Assembly: GCA_034336665.1 (NCBI GenBank)
Contig: JAPFBE010000002.1
Location: 34,203,406 to 34,267,405 of the forward strand
Length of the DNA: 64,000 nucleotides
Origin: Luscinia megarhynchos
Taxonomy: Eukaryota > Chordata > Aves > Passeriformes > Turdidae
Reading direction: 5' to 3'
The first letter of the stretch is position 1, and the number at the start of each line of letters is the position of its first letter. The notes under the pieces are model-generated. The model was given only the letters and a program-made list of their open reading frames with translations, was not told the DNA's origin and made no database searches. The position numbers were made by a program, and so were the translations under genes. Positions 26,852 through 38,444 of this stretch are shown here, piece after piece.

Positions 26852-28922
26852 CTGGAAAAGTCAGGCAAAGAAAGGATAAGAGAAACACATTAAAGTTCTA
26901 ATATAGCCCTGTAAAGCATAATATTCATTAATTAATCCAAGCACCTTTTTTCCTAAGCATTACAGAAAAAAACATTGACTGACAACACACAGAGCTGCTA
27001 TTGAGGCAGTTTAGCTGCATTTGTATTAATTCCTGATTCATTCACGAAGCTGCTTCAACTGCTAAATAGAATTAAGTAAGCAGGTGGCAGCAGAGCTTCT
27101 CTTTTAATAATCCTTCAGCTCTTGGTGTTTTCTGTTTCAGGCAAGGGAAGAGTGAAGAGTTTTTCTAGAATCTGCTGTTACGAGCACAGCCTGTGGCTTT
27201 CAGCACCTGTGATGCTTTACTCATTAGTGAGAATATCTTTAAAAATCTATTTTCTGTTAAGTAAACAGTCTAGATACTCAGTGCACAAGTCACAGACCAA
27301 TTGCTACTGAAACCAACAGGTTTATTCCTCTTGGAGATTACAAATGAGAACACTAAAGAAGAATTTGCTGAAATACAGCAAAAATTCTTGTAAATTTTAT
27401 GTGCATTTGCTGGTTTTCTCAGACACCGTGGTGGAGAGTAAGAGGAAGGCATAAAAGATCCTGAATTACACTCAGGAGGATTTTATCATAGTGAAAGGGA
27501 AGGAATGTTGAAAGGTTAAAAAAGAATAGAATATTAAGAAAAAGCTGATGTAGACAGCAGCACACTATGATGTGTAGATCTTTGTGGGTCCTTTCAACTC
27601 AATATATTCTGTGATTCTGGGACAATTTGCTGCTATAATCCCAGCCCTGTAGTGAGGTCTTGGTTTTGACTATATATGCTACAACTAAGTTTGAGGACCA
27701 ACACTGCACCAGCATACACACCACCACTTTCATTTGAAAGGAAAGACTTTACTGAAAGCATATGATAATTACTCTCTAAGTTGTCCCTGAAGTATGTTCA
27801 GGGAATGAATCCTGTTGAATGTACTCCATGTTCAATATGTTGCTCCAAAATGGTTAGCTTAATTACAGTAAACATGTCTTGAAAAAAACAAACATGCAAT
27901 TGAGTTATGACATGTTTTCAGTCTGTTTTTGGAACATCCCAGCAATTCAAAAGCAAAGGAGATATTTAGTTTACTTAGAAGTCTAAACTCACTGAAATTT
28001 GACTCGCACAGAGGTAGAACTGTCACTTACCAAAGAGTTGGAAAGAAGAGACAGAATGTCAACATAAATAAATAATTTTATAAATAAAAAATAAGCCTAC
28101 AGCTCAGCACCTACAAGAATGACGTTATCTAAACAATAAATAAGGACATTTACTGTGCTGGAAGTGATAGCGATTGAGAAAAACTGCAGGAGACAATTTT
28201 AATGAATATCACTTTCTGACCTCAAAGGAAGTGGTGCTTGTCAATGTGTATTTTTAAAGCAGGTATATTTTAAAGCACATCACAGAGTGAATACATAATC
28301 AGACTGATAGAACCCAAGTCTGAGAAGCTGCTATTACAATTTTGTCTATGAGAATAGAAAGCGAGGATAGGTAAGCATGAGGAAAAAAAAATTAAATACA
28401 AATACCTCTTAGCTCCTCTTCACTAAGAGGAGCTTCACTCCTTTGCTCTTTGGAGAAACCGTCTCTGATCCTGTCCAGTGTGTTTCTCATAAGCCCTGGT
28501 CTGTTGCCTCTGCCTCTCAGCTTTCAGAGCTGCCATGACTATGGCATGTCTCTTCTTTCCTTCTGTCCAACCCACAGCCCAGGTAGGTGACAGTCTGTGC
28601 CTGGACGAGGTCCTTTGTGTTAAGCTCACCTCTACAGACAGCAGCTCTGGGATATAGCAAAGCTCCTCCTTTTGCCCTGCCCCAGGCCAACCTGCACCTT
28701 GCCAGAGTCCAGCCCAGCCTGGCACAAGGCCCAAGAGCAGCCAAGGACAGCTGGGCACACTGCTGACCTGGCTGCTGCTCTGGGCACAGCTCACTGAACA
28801 AACCCCTGCTGCTCTCCAGACTGAGATCCCACTCTGCTGCTTCAGCTGACCCCAAAAGAACGGCAGCACAAATGCATTTAATTGCCCATAATATTGCTGT
28901 CACACCATATAACCCTGCTCAC
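26852..28922. other. COBL intron between exon 4 and microexon
   Basis: 2.1 kb. Holds a CR1/SINE tail at 27.6 kb and a GC-richer patch at about 28,440-28,860 of unknown origin with two overlapping open minus frames (see findings). Confidence 0.75.
27572..27620 (+). mobile_element. CR1/SINE 3' tail fragment
   Basis: The stretch GATCTTTGTGGGTCCTTTCA then ACTCAATATATTCTGTGATTCTG matches the common avian CR1 3' end, including the terminal ATTCTGTGATTCT-type repeat. It is the same tail that ends the SINE at 30.4 kb, here on the plus strand and without a recognisable head. Confidence 0.6.
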
Positions 28923-29151
28923 CTTTTTTTCTGTCCCAGGCGTACAGCTCCTTTATCCCTAGCTCCTCCAAGGACTTGGTAAGCTCCAGCTCTTCCCCAG
29001 TTATGCCATCCCGCAGAAGAACAAGGTGCTCTTGACTGACTTCACACTTCTCACAAATAGCTGGGATGATGTTGTGGAGAGGCACCTCTGGACTAACTCG
29101 AACCACAGCCTTCTGTGTCTTCAGGTAGTTCACTACCAGCCTCACAGATTT
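28923..29151 (-). CDS. COBL: COBL exon 4: second half of Cobl ubiquitin-like domain
   Basis: 229-nt exon. The acceptor is CTTGTTTGTTTCTGCAG before 29,151 and the donor is AAG|GTGAGC after 28,923. It encodes 76 codons beginning [20 protein letters not shown], continuing through [20 protein letters not shown], and ending [12 protein letters not shown], plus one base. This is the best conserved part of COBL and differs from human at only a minority of sites. It completes the Cobl domain. Phase-1 exit joins either to the 45-nt candidate exon at 26,807 or directly to exon 5 at 24,489. Reading through the donor adds only GEQGYMV before TGA, so intron retention would give a protein truncated just after the Cobl domain. 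Confidence 0.97.
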
Positions 29152-29848
29152 CTGCAGAAACAAACAAGCTCTCAGCCTCCCTTCTGTGATGGATAGGTCC
29201 TTTTACAATGAGAAATGCACTGGAGATTTCCATATTGTCTTGCCTATTCCTAGGCAAACTTATCTCACATTGCAAAAAATACTGTTTGAAAGAAAAGAAT
29301 CTCAGACCTCCCTTTCCACTAAGGAGACATTCACAAGAACATGAGAAGAAGGAAAATAAATCAGAGGCAGATGTAATGTAAATGCTTACTAGTCCCACTC
29401 TGAAAGGTGGGAGAGTACAATTAGATATAATTATTAGAATAACAAAAAATTTCAGCAAACATTTGGAAAATGATCACTTTTCAATCTTCACTGTACTGTG
29501 AAATACATTTATTAATTATCAGCCTTCTCCCATATCTTCAGTGAAGACGGTACACAAAATATCACCAAAACACTATCTCCACACAACCCCACAACACTCA
29601 TTTCAGCCGTTACAATTCCCCCAAATTTCAGATTTCCATCTATCCAACCACATGCAACATACCATTTTGTCTAAATGTCTAGACTAGCCTCTGCCAATCT
29701 ACATGCAAAACAGTTAAGCTAGTAAAGCAGGTTATAGTCCATCCCAACTCTTTTCCATCTGGTTTAAAGACGGAAAGATTGGAATAACTGAAATCACAGG
29801 AATGGAATGATGTTTCATGGCATCATTTTAGCCCTACAGAGTACTGAC
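29152..29848. other. COBL intron between exons 3 and 4
   Basis: Short 697-bp intron within the Cobl domain. AT-rich, no repeat recognised. Confidence 0.9.
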
Positions 29849-30059
29849 CTCAGGGACCCTTGGCAGAGGTCGCTTTGCCTTCTCTTCAGGAATCTTCTCC
29901 TTCAGAAGTACTGTCTGTACATCCAGTGCTCCTATCAAAGTGTTTGGCTTGTAACTCAGAACTTGTTGAGTTCCCGAAGACTTTAGTTCAAGACTATGTT
30001 GGGATGGGTTTAAATGATACTGGCTGCATAAATCAACCAATACGTCCATCACAGCTTTA
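29849..30059 (-). CDS. COBL: COBL exon 3: first half of Cobl ubiquitin-like domain
   Basis: 211-nt exon. The acceptor is TTCTTCCTTGTAG before 30,059; the donor is GAG|GTCAGT after 29,849. It encodes 70 codons after the split Ser: [20 protein letters not shown], then [20 protein letters not shown], then [15 protein letters not shown] and a basic, proline-containing tail ending RVPE. Human COBL has the closely similar MMDLLVELC, HLNPSHHALE and LIGTLNVHTVFLKEK. This is the N-terminal half of the Cobl domain (Pfam Cobl), a ubiquitin-like fold. Bird Val replaces the first of the two human Met residues at the exon start. It ends in phase 0 and joins directly to KSVR in exon 4 through a short, 697-bp intron. 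Confidence 0.95.
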
Positions 30060-30383
30060 CTACAAGGAAGAAGAATTCACCATTAGCATGAGAAAAAACC
30101 GTTGCCAGAAAATTTACCTCAGTTTTAAGATGGGGGGATAAAAGTCAACAAGACAAGCTATGGATGTGCCACTAGTTAACCATCTTTGGGAGGGAACGGT
30201 GCTAGTGCTTTGAAATGTTAAACAGATCAGATAAAATAGGGATTAAATATATTCACACTTCAGTGTCTGTTTATGAGCTCACAACTAACTATTCAGTATC
30301 AGGCAGACAGCAGTGCCAATCACAGCATTAACAAACATAAGCCAAGAGGAGACAAAGTGCATCTTACTTTCTTCCAGACTACA

Positions 30384-30514
30384 GATCACAGAATATTCTG
30401 AGTTGGAAGTGACTCACAATGACACAAGTTCAACTCTTAAAGGAATGGCCCATATGGGGATTGAACCCACAACCTTGGTGTTGTTAGCACCATGTTCTGA
30501 CCAACTGAGGGTCA
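30384..30514 (-). mobile_element. SINE with tRNA-Ile-like head and CR1 tail (TguSINE1-type)
   Basis: Read on the minus strand: CTCAGTTGGTCAGAACATGG (A-box region), then GTGCTAACAACACC (anticodon arm, close to tRNA-Ile), then GTTGTGGGTTCAATCCCCAT (B box GGTTCAATCC), then a spacer ATGGGCCATTCCTTTAAGAG, then a CR1-like 3' tail ending near 30,384 (CTCAGAATATTCTGTGATC in reverse). This is the architecture of the passerine SINE TguSINE1. It is a degraded copy in the intron between exons 2 and 3, in the same orientation as COBL. The decayed A box makes it a retroposon, not a working tRNA gene. Confidence 0.75.
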
Positions 30515-32181
30515 TAATGTACTAAATCCATACATTAAATGCTCCAGTTCAAATCCTGTTCTTTAACATGAAGACAAGATATGAATAAATTATCAACTCA
30601 CAGTCTGGTAAACTCCACCTAGATTTGAACAATCACCTAACCCAAAATGGAGTACTTAAATCTGGAACAAATGGTGGATAAAGCTTATTTTTCCAGTTAA
30701 CAGCTTCGAGTTCTCCACATCAATTTGACATCAGCAGTGTTTTCCAGTACAATAGATCCTGTCCATATTTATTTTGGTGAAGATATTAACCCTGTGCAAA
30801 ACCATCTGGTTTTCAGCATCCCCATTATCAGCAGCTTTTACTACAGTATGATTCTTAAAACACAAGATTTTAAAAGAGTCAGCAACTGTCCCTCTCATTT
30901 TGTGCCTCTGCACAGAGCGTACTCCATTCTGTGACAAGAACTCAATATTCACAGGAGCTTGATACTGCCTAACACAGCAGATATGAACAGTGGTCCGTCT
31001 CCTCTACCACCAAAGGATTCTTTTATTTTCCCAGCCTCCCTCTCAAAAATTCCGTACTGAAACAGAGAAAATAGGTTTATTATAACTGGTCATTTTTCTA
31101 AAAAGGTTTTGGTTTCATAAACCAGTCTGTTTGATGGTTCAGTCAGTATCTGATGATGACTGAAAACCAAATAAGGAAAACAGATGTCATTAATATGTAT
31201 ATTAAGGAGGCTTCAGAACAGAGTGCTCTGTAACAACTGCTAACATAGAGAGCACAAATTCAAATGTGTAGCATCCAAATCAAAACTGTATCAGCTCATT
31301 TCATGATGACTCATTCTGACATTGTCCTCAAGTTGAAAACATCTGTGTTTCACAACTATGTTCAATTTACATCCTACACACCACAAACCAACAGCCATTT
31401 ACAGTTACCAAGTCCAAACTACAGGAGAATCCCACCTACACCAGTATTTGGCATGAATATTCATTAAACTGTGTAGCAGTGCACACTTTTTAAAAGTGCT
31501 TATCAGTTCTCCTGATACAGATCTCAACTTGTCTGTTTACAGACATATTTCTTTTAAACTAAAATTTGCATGTGTTTGTTTTCCCTCAGCCTTCTTACTA
31601 TTGTTTCAGAGAAAAGTAATAACCTGGCAGAGTCACAATACGTGGTGTCCTATGTGCCTGACTTTTATATTTAAAGTGGAATAGTAACATAATTTTGTAG
31701 AGCATGATACTGTGATAATTTATTCAAATTTGTAAAGAGAGGATAGTTCAACAAAATAATAATTCATGATTTCACACACATACCACTGAAATTATAAAAT
31801 ATATTCAGCAGCAATAGTACCATAACTATAACAAGACCAGAACCCACACCAGCCATCAGAGAAAATAAGTTACAGACAACCATGCAACTTTTACAAATTG
31901 TGTGGATAATGGACAATTCAAAAATCCAGCCAAATCTGAGGTTTCACCTTATTGCTGATTATGAACAGGCATGCATTAAATATAACACTTAAGAACGTCT
32001 GCAACATCCCAACCTGTGCCATGCTGCTCAGAATACACTATTGTTCCATGGAAAGAATCACCAGCCTTCATCTGTACCATCTGAAAGTATAGCTGAAGCT
32101 TTTGAAAAAGCTTTAAAGCAAATAATATGCTCTTTAAAAATGTAAAATTGGGGAAAATTTTTCACAAAACTTCTGAAGTGT

Positions 32182-32373
32182 AAAGGAAAAGGAGAAATGG
32201 AGAAAAGGAGAAAAAAAGGAGAAAAGGAGAAAAGGAGAAAAAGAGAAAAGGAGAAAAGGAGAAAAGGAGAAAAAAGGAGAAAAAAGGAGAAAAAAGGAGA
32301 AAAAAGGAGAAAAAGGAGAAAAAGGAGAAAAAGGAGAAAAAAAGGAGATAAAAAAGGAGAAAAGGAGAAAAAT
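32182..32373. repeat. Purine-only minisatellite (GGAGAAAA)n
   Basis: About 190 bp of almost pure A/G on the plus strand built from GGAG followed by 4 to 7 A. The left part has 8-bp units (GGAGAAAA), the middle (about 32,270-32,310) four 10-bp units, then 9-bp units to about 32,337, then mixed units. The only pyrimidines are an ATGG near the left end and a GATA near the right. Long open frames in it (Lys/Arg/Glu on plus, Phe/Ser/Leu on minus) are by-products of the repeat. It lies in the intron between COBL exons 2 and 3. Confidence 0.95.
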
Positions 32374-33354
32374 TCCACAAAGTTCAAAACTCTTGTATTT
32401 CAAGTAAAGTAAGAGAGCTGGGAAATCCTTGCAATGAAGTTATTCTTATATCAGATTTCTATGGCACCAACTTGAAAAAAAAAAATCCTTCTAAACCATA
32501 ATACAATTCAGCTTGATTTTAAATGGGAGTTTTATTTCAAGTAACTCCAGGTACATGGCACACACAGAAGAGAGTCAATAAACACAGCAAGACCATGGTA
32601 ATCTACTAATCTAGACCAACTTTTCTTTTTAAACTTGGGCTGAATAAGGCTCTTGGAAGATGCAGAGTCAATCTTTCCTTTGCTTTTATATTGTTCCACA
32701 CAGATCTCCACTTTCTTTTAACCTGCTTCGATATCTGGTACAGAGTACACTCTGTTTTGAAATTTAGGCAGATCTTAAATCTAAAGCTGAAATGAAGTTA
32801 AATATATCCTGCCTTTCCAACTACTCAGCTAAGAAATACCTTATTTTTTCATTTTAGTAAGATGTTGCTGAAATTTTTGGCAAGAGACCAAACACTATGC
32901 AATAACACCAAAGGTTAATGATTGACAAGCAAATACTAGAGCACAGAAACAAAACTGGGGAGTGAACACAAGACTCAGATAAGAAGGGCCATATGACTAT
33001 TCTTAGTAAAGGAGAGTACTTTGGCTCTGTTTTGATATTTTATCACTAGGCTGTTTGACATTAATGCAAATTCTGGACAGTAAAGAATAGCTACTTTGTC
33101 AGCAATACTTATTGTGCTGAAGTTCTGATCAAGTTTGAGTAGACTGCTTGTTTCTCATTGTTCTATGCAGCAGAGGCCTATGGTTTTTAGGAAGTATAAA
33201 ACAACTGAGATGTTTTGTGTGTGGTTTGGCTTAACCTCCTTGGATAACACACAGAAATCCATTTTGAAATACAGTCTTGTACATCTAAAAAAATGTGCAG
33301 GGTAAAGTTGTATTCTATCAAACGAAACCAACTTTCTTTTTACCTTCTACTTTC

Positions 33355-33671
33355 ATGCTACAAACGCCTTCCAGTACCGAAACAGGCCTACAAGAAAGCT
33401 GGAAAGGGATTTTTCATGTGAGCATGTTGTGATAGAACAAGGGGTAATAGCTTCAAACTGAGAGTAGGTTTCTTCAGGTGAGGGTAGTGAAGCACAGGAA
33501 CTGGTCCAGAGAAGCTGTGGATGTGGAAACTGTGGATGTTCCATCCCTGGAAGTATGAGGGACCAAGTGGGATGGGGCTCTGAGCAAGTCCCTGGTGCAT
33601 GGCAAAGAGGAATTGGAATTAGATGGTCTTTAAGGTCCTTTCCAACCCAAACCATTCTGCAATTCCATGAT
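33355..33671 (+). mobile_element. CR1 LINE, 5'-truncated 3' end
   Basis: Carries the standard order of CR1 3' landmarks: CCTACAAGAAAGCTGGAAAG, GATAGAACAAGGGGTAATAG, a degraded stretch with CATCCCTGGAAGTATGAGG, and the end AGATGGTCTTTAAGGTCCTT then CCAACCCAAACCATTCTGCA with ATTCCATGATTT. Severe 5' truncation is the normal CR1 insertion form. It lies in the COBL intron, opposite to the gene. Diverged, with no coding capacity. Confidence 0.85.
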
Positions 33672-33713
33672 TTAAAAAAAATTTAGAAAATCTCAAACTG
33701 GAGAATCTTCTTT

Positions 33714-33756
33714 ATTTAGGTCAATCTACAAATACAATTTAGGTCAATCTACAAAT
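33714..33756. repeat. 20-bp direct repeat, 23-bp period
   Basis: ATTTAGGTCAATCTACAAAT is found at 33,714-33,733 and exactly again at 33,737-33,756, 43 bp beyond the CR1 end at 33,671. Confidence 0.95.
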
Positions 33757-34149
33757 CTCAATTAAGAATCTACAGTAGCAATTGACTGGAAAATAAACAT
33801 AATTGTGTAACGTGGGTGGATGACCTGAAGTTGCTAATTCTTTCACTATTTGCATTTAAACCAGAAAATAGGGTTTTCGAATTGTCATTATTTTCTCATG
33901 CTCCAAAGTACAGTAAGTACTCCATGAAAAGATTACAATTTTTTCTACACAAACAAAAATGTACACACTAAGTAGCAACTTGTATCTGAAAAAGTTGAGG
34001 AAGTGTGATAAATAAGACACTTATAATTGTTTTCTGCTTCTTTTCTTAGCTTGCTCCTGTACATTTGGCTCTTGTTTTCCATAACTGAGCAAGCTCAGCA
34101 GAAGGAACATCAGGATGACACACAAGATGGGACAGAGGACTGTGCTTTT

Positions 34150-34440
34150 TGAGCCTTAGAAAAGGTGAAGAGAGACCTTGCTACTGTCTGTAAGTATGAA
34201 CTGCATGGTTACAGAGACAGACTTTTCTTGCTGGTGAACAGCATGAGGACAAGTAGCAAGAGAAAAGTGCTGAATAGGAAATTCCATTTAGGTACATGTA
34301 AACATATAGCCTCCATAAAGATGGTTCCAGACCTGGAAAAGAGGTGCAGAGAAATCCAGAAACCTCCTCCATGAAGGTATTCAAACTTGCCTAGAGATTA
34401 TGTATGTGTTCCACTGGCCCCTTCCAACATAAATTCTAGT
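34150..34440 (+). mobile_element. Decayed CR1-like fragment
   Basis: Fragments recall CR1 order: GAGAGACCTTGCTACTGTCT, an ACAGCATGAGGACAAGTAGC segment, CCTCCATGAAGGTATTCAAA, and CCACTGGCCCCTTCCAACAT before an ATTCTAGT end. Similarity is patchy, so this is an old copy or a different CR1 subfamily from the neighbour at 33.4 kb. Confidence 0.45.
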
Positions 34441-36166
34441 ACAACTATTTTTTTTTTTTCCCTTAGCCTACACTGAACTAGTGTAGTTTTGAACTTACTC
34501 TTACTCAGTATTTAGTTAAATTAATTTTAATTCTTTTGCCATGTGCCCTATTTATCTTCTTCTAAAACACCTCTTTAATGTTTTACCAACCTGGGCTGAT
34601 TTCACACCTTCAGTCTTTCCTGAGGCACTGTTCTGTATGTTGAGCTACAATAAAGAATCACTGAGAATATGTGAGAATACTCTTTCTGTGATGACATTAG
34701 ATTTATGCTCTATATAATGCATACTCTGTACTGAACTCTGTCCTCCAATATTTGCAGAACTGGACTACAGCTTCAGCTAGTTCATTATTTCTTCTAGTGT
34801 CCTGCCCTCTGTACATCATCTGTATGAGAGAATTTGTGTAATATGTAAGATAACAGCAGAAGCAACAACTGTCCAGTTTACTTTTCTTTATATTGGTGTT
34901 GACAGCTCCAAACCAAACCTCACTTAGCTTCAAACATCCTTATTTTTCTGCAATGCATTTCAAATACTAATGAGTTCCAAGCTGCTGACACTTAATGTCT
35001 GTGTTAATCAGGAAGTCCTCCTCAGTGCCACCCAGTGTGAACAGAGACAGATGCATGATCCCTTTATTTACAGGTTACCCACTGAAAGTATCACCTCTGA
35101 GAATCACAAACAGAAAATTGAAAACTTGGGAGCTTTTCCACTTGTTTTCCATCTAAATGTCTACCCATCACCTCTCTCAGACCTGTTAACATTTTGTGTG
35201 GATGTGCTACAGAGCTACATGCACAAAATGTGTAAGTGGCCAACGCTTTACCTATCCTTTCAGCACATCAGCTAGTGCTCATACACAGAGTACAAACACA
35301 GAACAGTGTTTCCCTCCTTTTCAAGGGGAAGTAGGCTAACAGTTTTTCACGAATACATGTTTTACATGTAAGGTTCCCAGAGGTCAATTCTTTCAAAAAA
35401 GAAAACTGTTTGTTAATACTATTCTATTGCTGCACACGCTCCCTAAGGACTCAGCTTTGTACTAACATCTGCACTACATATTTCCAAATTCTCAAACAAA
35501 TTTTGAGGTACAAGACGGCAATAAACCGTCAGAGAGACTGTCAGCTTGAGTTAACTTTTATAAAAAAAAAAATTTCAAAGTTCCAGATTCCAATAAAATA
35601 TCTTTAAATAGCACCACCTTTTTCCTTAAAGTGTCTTTCAAGAAAATATAATAAGAATTTTCTGCCTTCTTGGTGGTATTTACAGGAACTTTTTACATAG
35701 AGAACAAAATTAAATTACAACATGTCACATACAATGAACAATACTTTGCTTACATACAATGAACAAATGAAAAGACATAATTTTTACTTTTAGTTAATTT
35801 GTAATAATCTTAAGTGATACTAATTAACTACAGTATTTATATTTTCAAATATAATCTAGTGCAATTCATTGTTCTGTGAACTGCTTTCCTGAAATTACAG
35901 AATCATTTTTCATTATGAATATGCCCAGGGCAAAGACTTGCAAATTATTTTGAAACAGAAAACCTATTTCCCCAGGGTAGCCAAAAGGAAATTTTGCAGA
36001 ATACAGTTTCAATGATGGCAACAAAAATGCTGAAGATTTATAGCAGTATAAACATCAGCAGATTTTTCTGAAATGTCCTTCCAGGATAGCATCACAGATA
36101 AAAACAGTGAACAGGGAAAACAATTCATTACCTGCAGTGGCTCTAACATTTGTCTCAAACTAAGAA

Positions 36167-36271
36167 ATAAAAAAACCAACAACAACAACAACAAAAAAAC
36201 CAAAACAAAACAAAAAAAAAAACCCCAAAACAAACAAACAAACAAAAAAAACCCAACAAAACAAAAAACCC
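36167..36271. repeat. A-rich (AAC)n/(AAAC)n low-complexity tract
   Basis: Five CAA/AAC repeats, then AAAAC and AAAC runs, with CC and CCCC interruptions. Low complexity only. Confidence 0.9.
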
Positions 36272-38444
36272 ACTTTTTTTAAAATCCAGTAGCTTCATCA
36301 TTTAATGTTTACCCCTGAGTATCACTGCATTTATAGCTGTTTAGTTCACAATATCAAAACAATACAAAATTTGAAAAAACCTGGGCTTTCACCCAAATCT
36401 GGAGACTTAGGAAAGTTCACCTCCTAAAAGTTTCAGATAATCTTGACATTATTATTTTTCACTCTTCCATGCACCTAAAAACATACCCAGGGCTAATGTA
36501 CAGAAAACTGCATCTTCCAGTGATTAGAAAGAACGTGAGGTCTGTTCACAGACTGATGCCACTGTAACACAGAGGTTGTTACAGAATATCCTTTCCTTAT
36601 TTCATAGCTTTTGTTAGGATTATTAATTTCCCTTTCTCAGTTTCTATCATCTTCCCCTTCCCACATCTGGCTATCAATGTCACCAACTTCTCCACTCCAA
36701 GTCTTCAAGGTAGCACTGAGGGAGAACTGCCACTGCCTAGGTTAGGCACCAGAGATGTGCAGATTACCACATTAACACAAGCAGGAATTGAACTGCAACC
36801 TAACTCAGAGGCCTAGACCTGGAGAGAAACAAGCACCTTCACAGACAACAAAGAGAACATTTTGGTTGCTTAGAATGCTTAATGCAGATTATATAAATAA
36901 CCTCGCAGAAATGGGTGAAGTTGACTATTTGCCTTTTCTTTCAGGTTTTTGTCCACAGACTAAAGATTCTAATAAACAAAACAGTCTCAGTGTATGTGAT
37001 ACATAGTGATAAATACCTGTGTGAGACACAAAATATTTACTGTACAGGGACATTCCTACTTGTTCTTTGCTCCTGTAGTTTTATTGTTCTTCAACAAGTC
37101 ACATTAAAAGACAACTTTTATAGTGCTCTTGGGCTGCTTTCTTTGGAGGGAAAAAGAAGTTTCTAGCCATATGGCAATTATCTATGTCTCAATATGAAAT
37201 GCTGCATGAATATTGACCTCTTGAAGCTCCCAGGTGGCATGCATTTGCCAACAAAATACCACTTTTCTTTGGAATCCAATGGCCAGTGAGTTTCATGTCC
37301 TGTTCCACTTGCCATGCCTGTTCTCTTCTTTCTCTCATGAAGTCCAGATCTCCCTATAAAAACTCTAACACCACATGTCTTATCTGAGAGCTCTGATAAG
37401 CACTGCTTTCCTTTCAAACCTTTAACATCACTCTGGCTTTGGGGTGGACACCCACAGGTTGCACACATCTGAGAATGGACAAGGGAATGCTAGCTTCTAC
37501 CAGAAAAGTAGAGGGGGAGAAAGAAGTCCCAGACACCAAACACCAATTTACATACCCTCACTGGCCATCAAAATGCACTATGAGAGAAACAGTCAACATA
37601 GACTAATATATCAGACCAGAAAGCAGCTCTGCTGGAATGCAGACTAACTATTGAAAATATCAAATATAAAATAAACACAGAATCTGATTTATCAACAGGC
37701 ACCTACATACCTTTTGAATGTGGTGTTACACTTTCTACAGTTTCTTGACTATTCCTGACCACAAAAATGTTTGTTTTGTTTCATCATAATACTTCTTATA
37801 TTTTTGAAACTTCTCCATATTATTTCCTAGAGTGACTCCCTCTTTCAAAACAATTTACACAGAAAGAATGAGGATAAAGAAGAGCTCCCAAATTACCTTT
37901 CCAATACCATTGTACCCAGTAAGTAACACAGAAAACCCCTGTCTCTTTCCATAGGATTTTCTTTTGTATATAAAAGGCTTCCTAAACAGGAGCAGATGCT
38001 TCACTGTCTACACAACTGCGCCGTATTTGTGAAGGCGGGATCTCTGAATGCAATGAATCATCCATCTTCCCAGCCTGTTTCCTGGCGTGCCTCCAGGCAC
38101 TCAGACTGTCAGGACTGTGTGCCAGCAGCACCTACTTCCACTGCAGCGAGCTCACTCTGGATTATGAGATGTGATACAGCCCAAGCACAGTGACACTACA
38201 TGAAAGGGACGGATCCGCACACGTGCTGATCCATGGGGAAAACAGTGACACAATAGCTGCTAAAGCCTTCCTTCCCCAGAAAAGAGGGTCCTTTATTCAT
38301 GGCTCTCAGGACTCTGGTGTAACAGCTGCTTAAAATGCAGAAAAAAGCATGACAGAGAAGTCCCATAAACTCAGAAAGACAGCATCAGCAAGTATCCCAT
38401 AGGGAACAAAAGGCTTCAAAAAGTGGGAGCAATCAAAGCCTTAC

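Larger units (their letters stand above)
30060..38444. other. COBL intron between exons 2 and 3
   Basis: 8.4 kb containing the SINE, two CR1 copies, the purine minisatellite, a 23-bp-period duplication and an A-rich tract. No coding exon recognised; human has none between these two exons that I recall. Confidence 0.85.

Noticed and set aside
28000..28060. Minus donor TTTG|GTAAGT near 28,027
   Set aside because: No usable acceptor upstream within a sensible exon length.
30440..30514. Possible tRNA gene (A and B boxes on the minus strand)
   Set aside because: The head is degraded, lacks intact acceptor-stem pairing, and is fused to a CR1 tail, so it is a SINE copy.
32058..32412. Several 70-109 codon frames on both strands, Lys/Arg/Glu-rich or Phe/Ser/Leu-rich
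   Set aside because: They are translations of the purine minisatellite; all frames stay open because its units contain no stop in either direction.
33353..33655. 100-codon minus-strand frame
   Set aside because: It is antisense to the CR1 3' end and has no link to a known protein.
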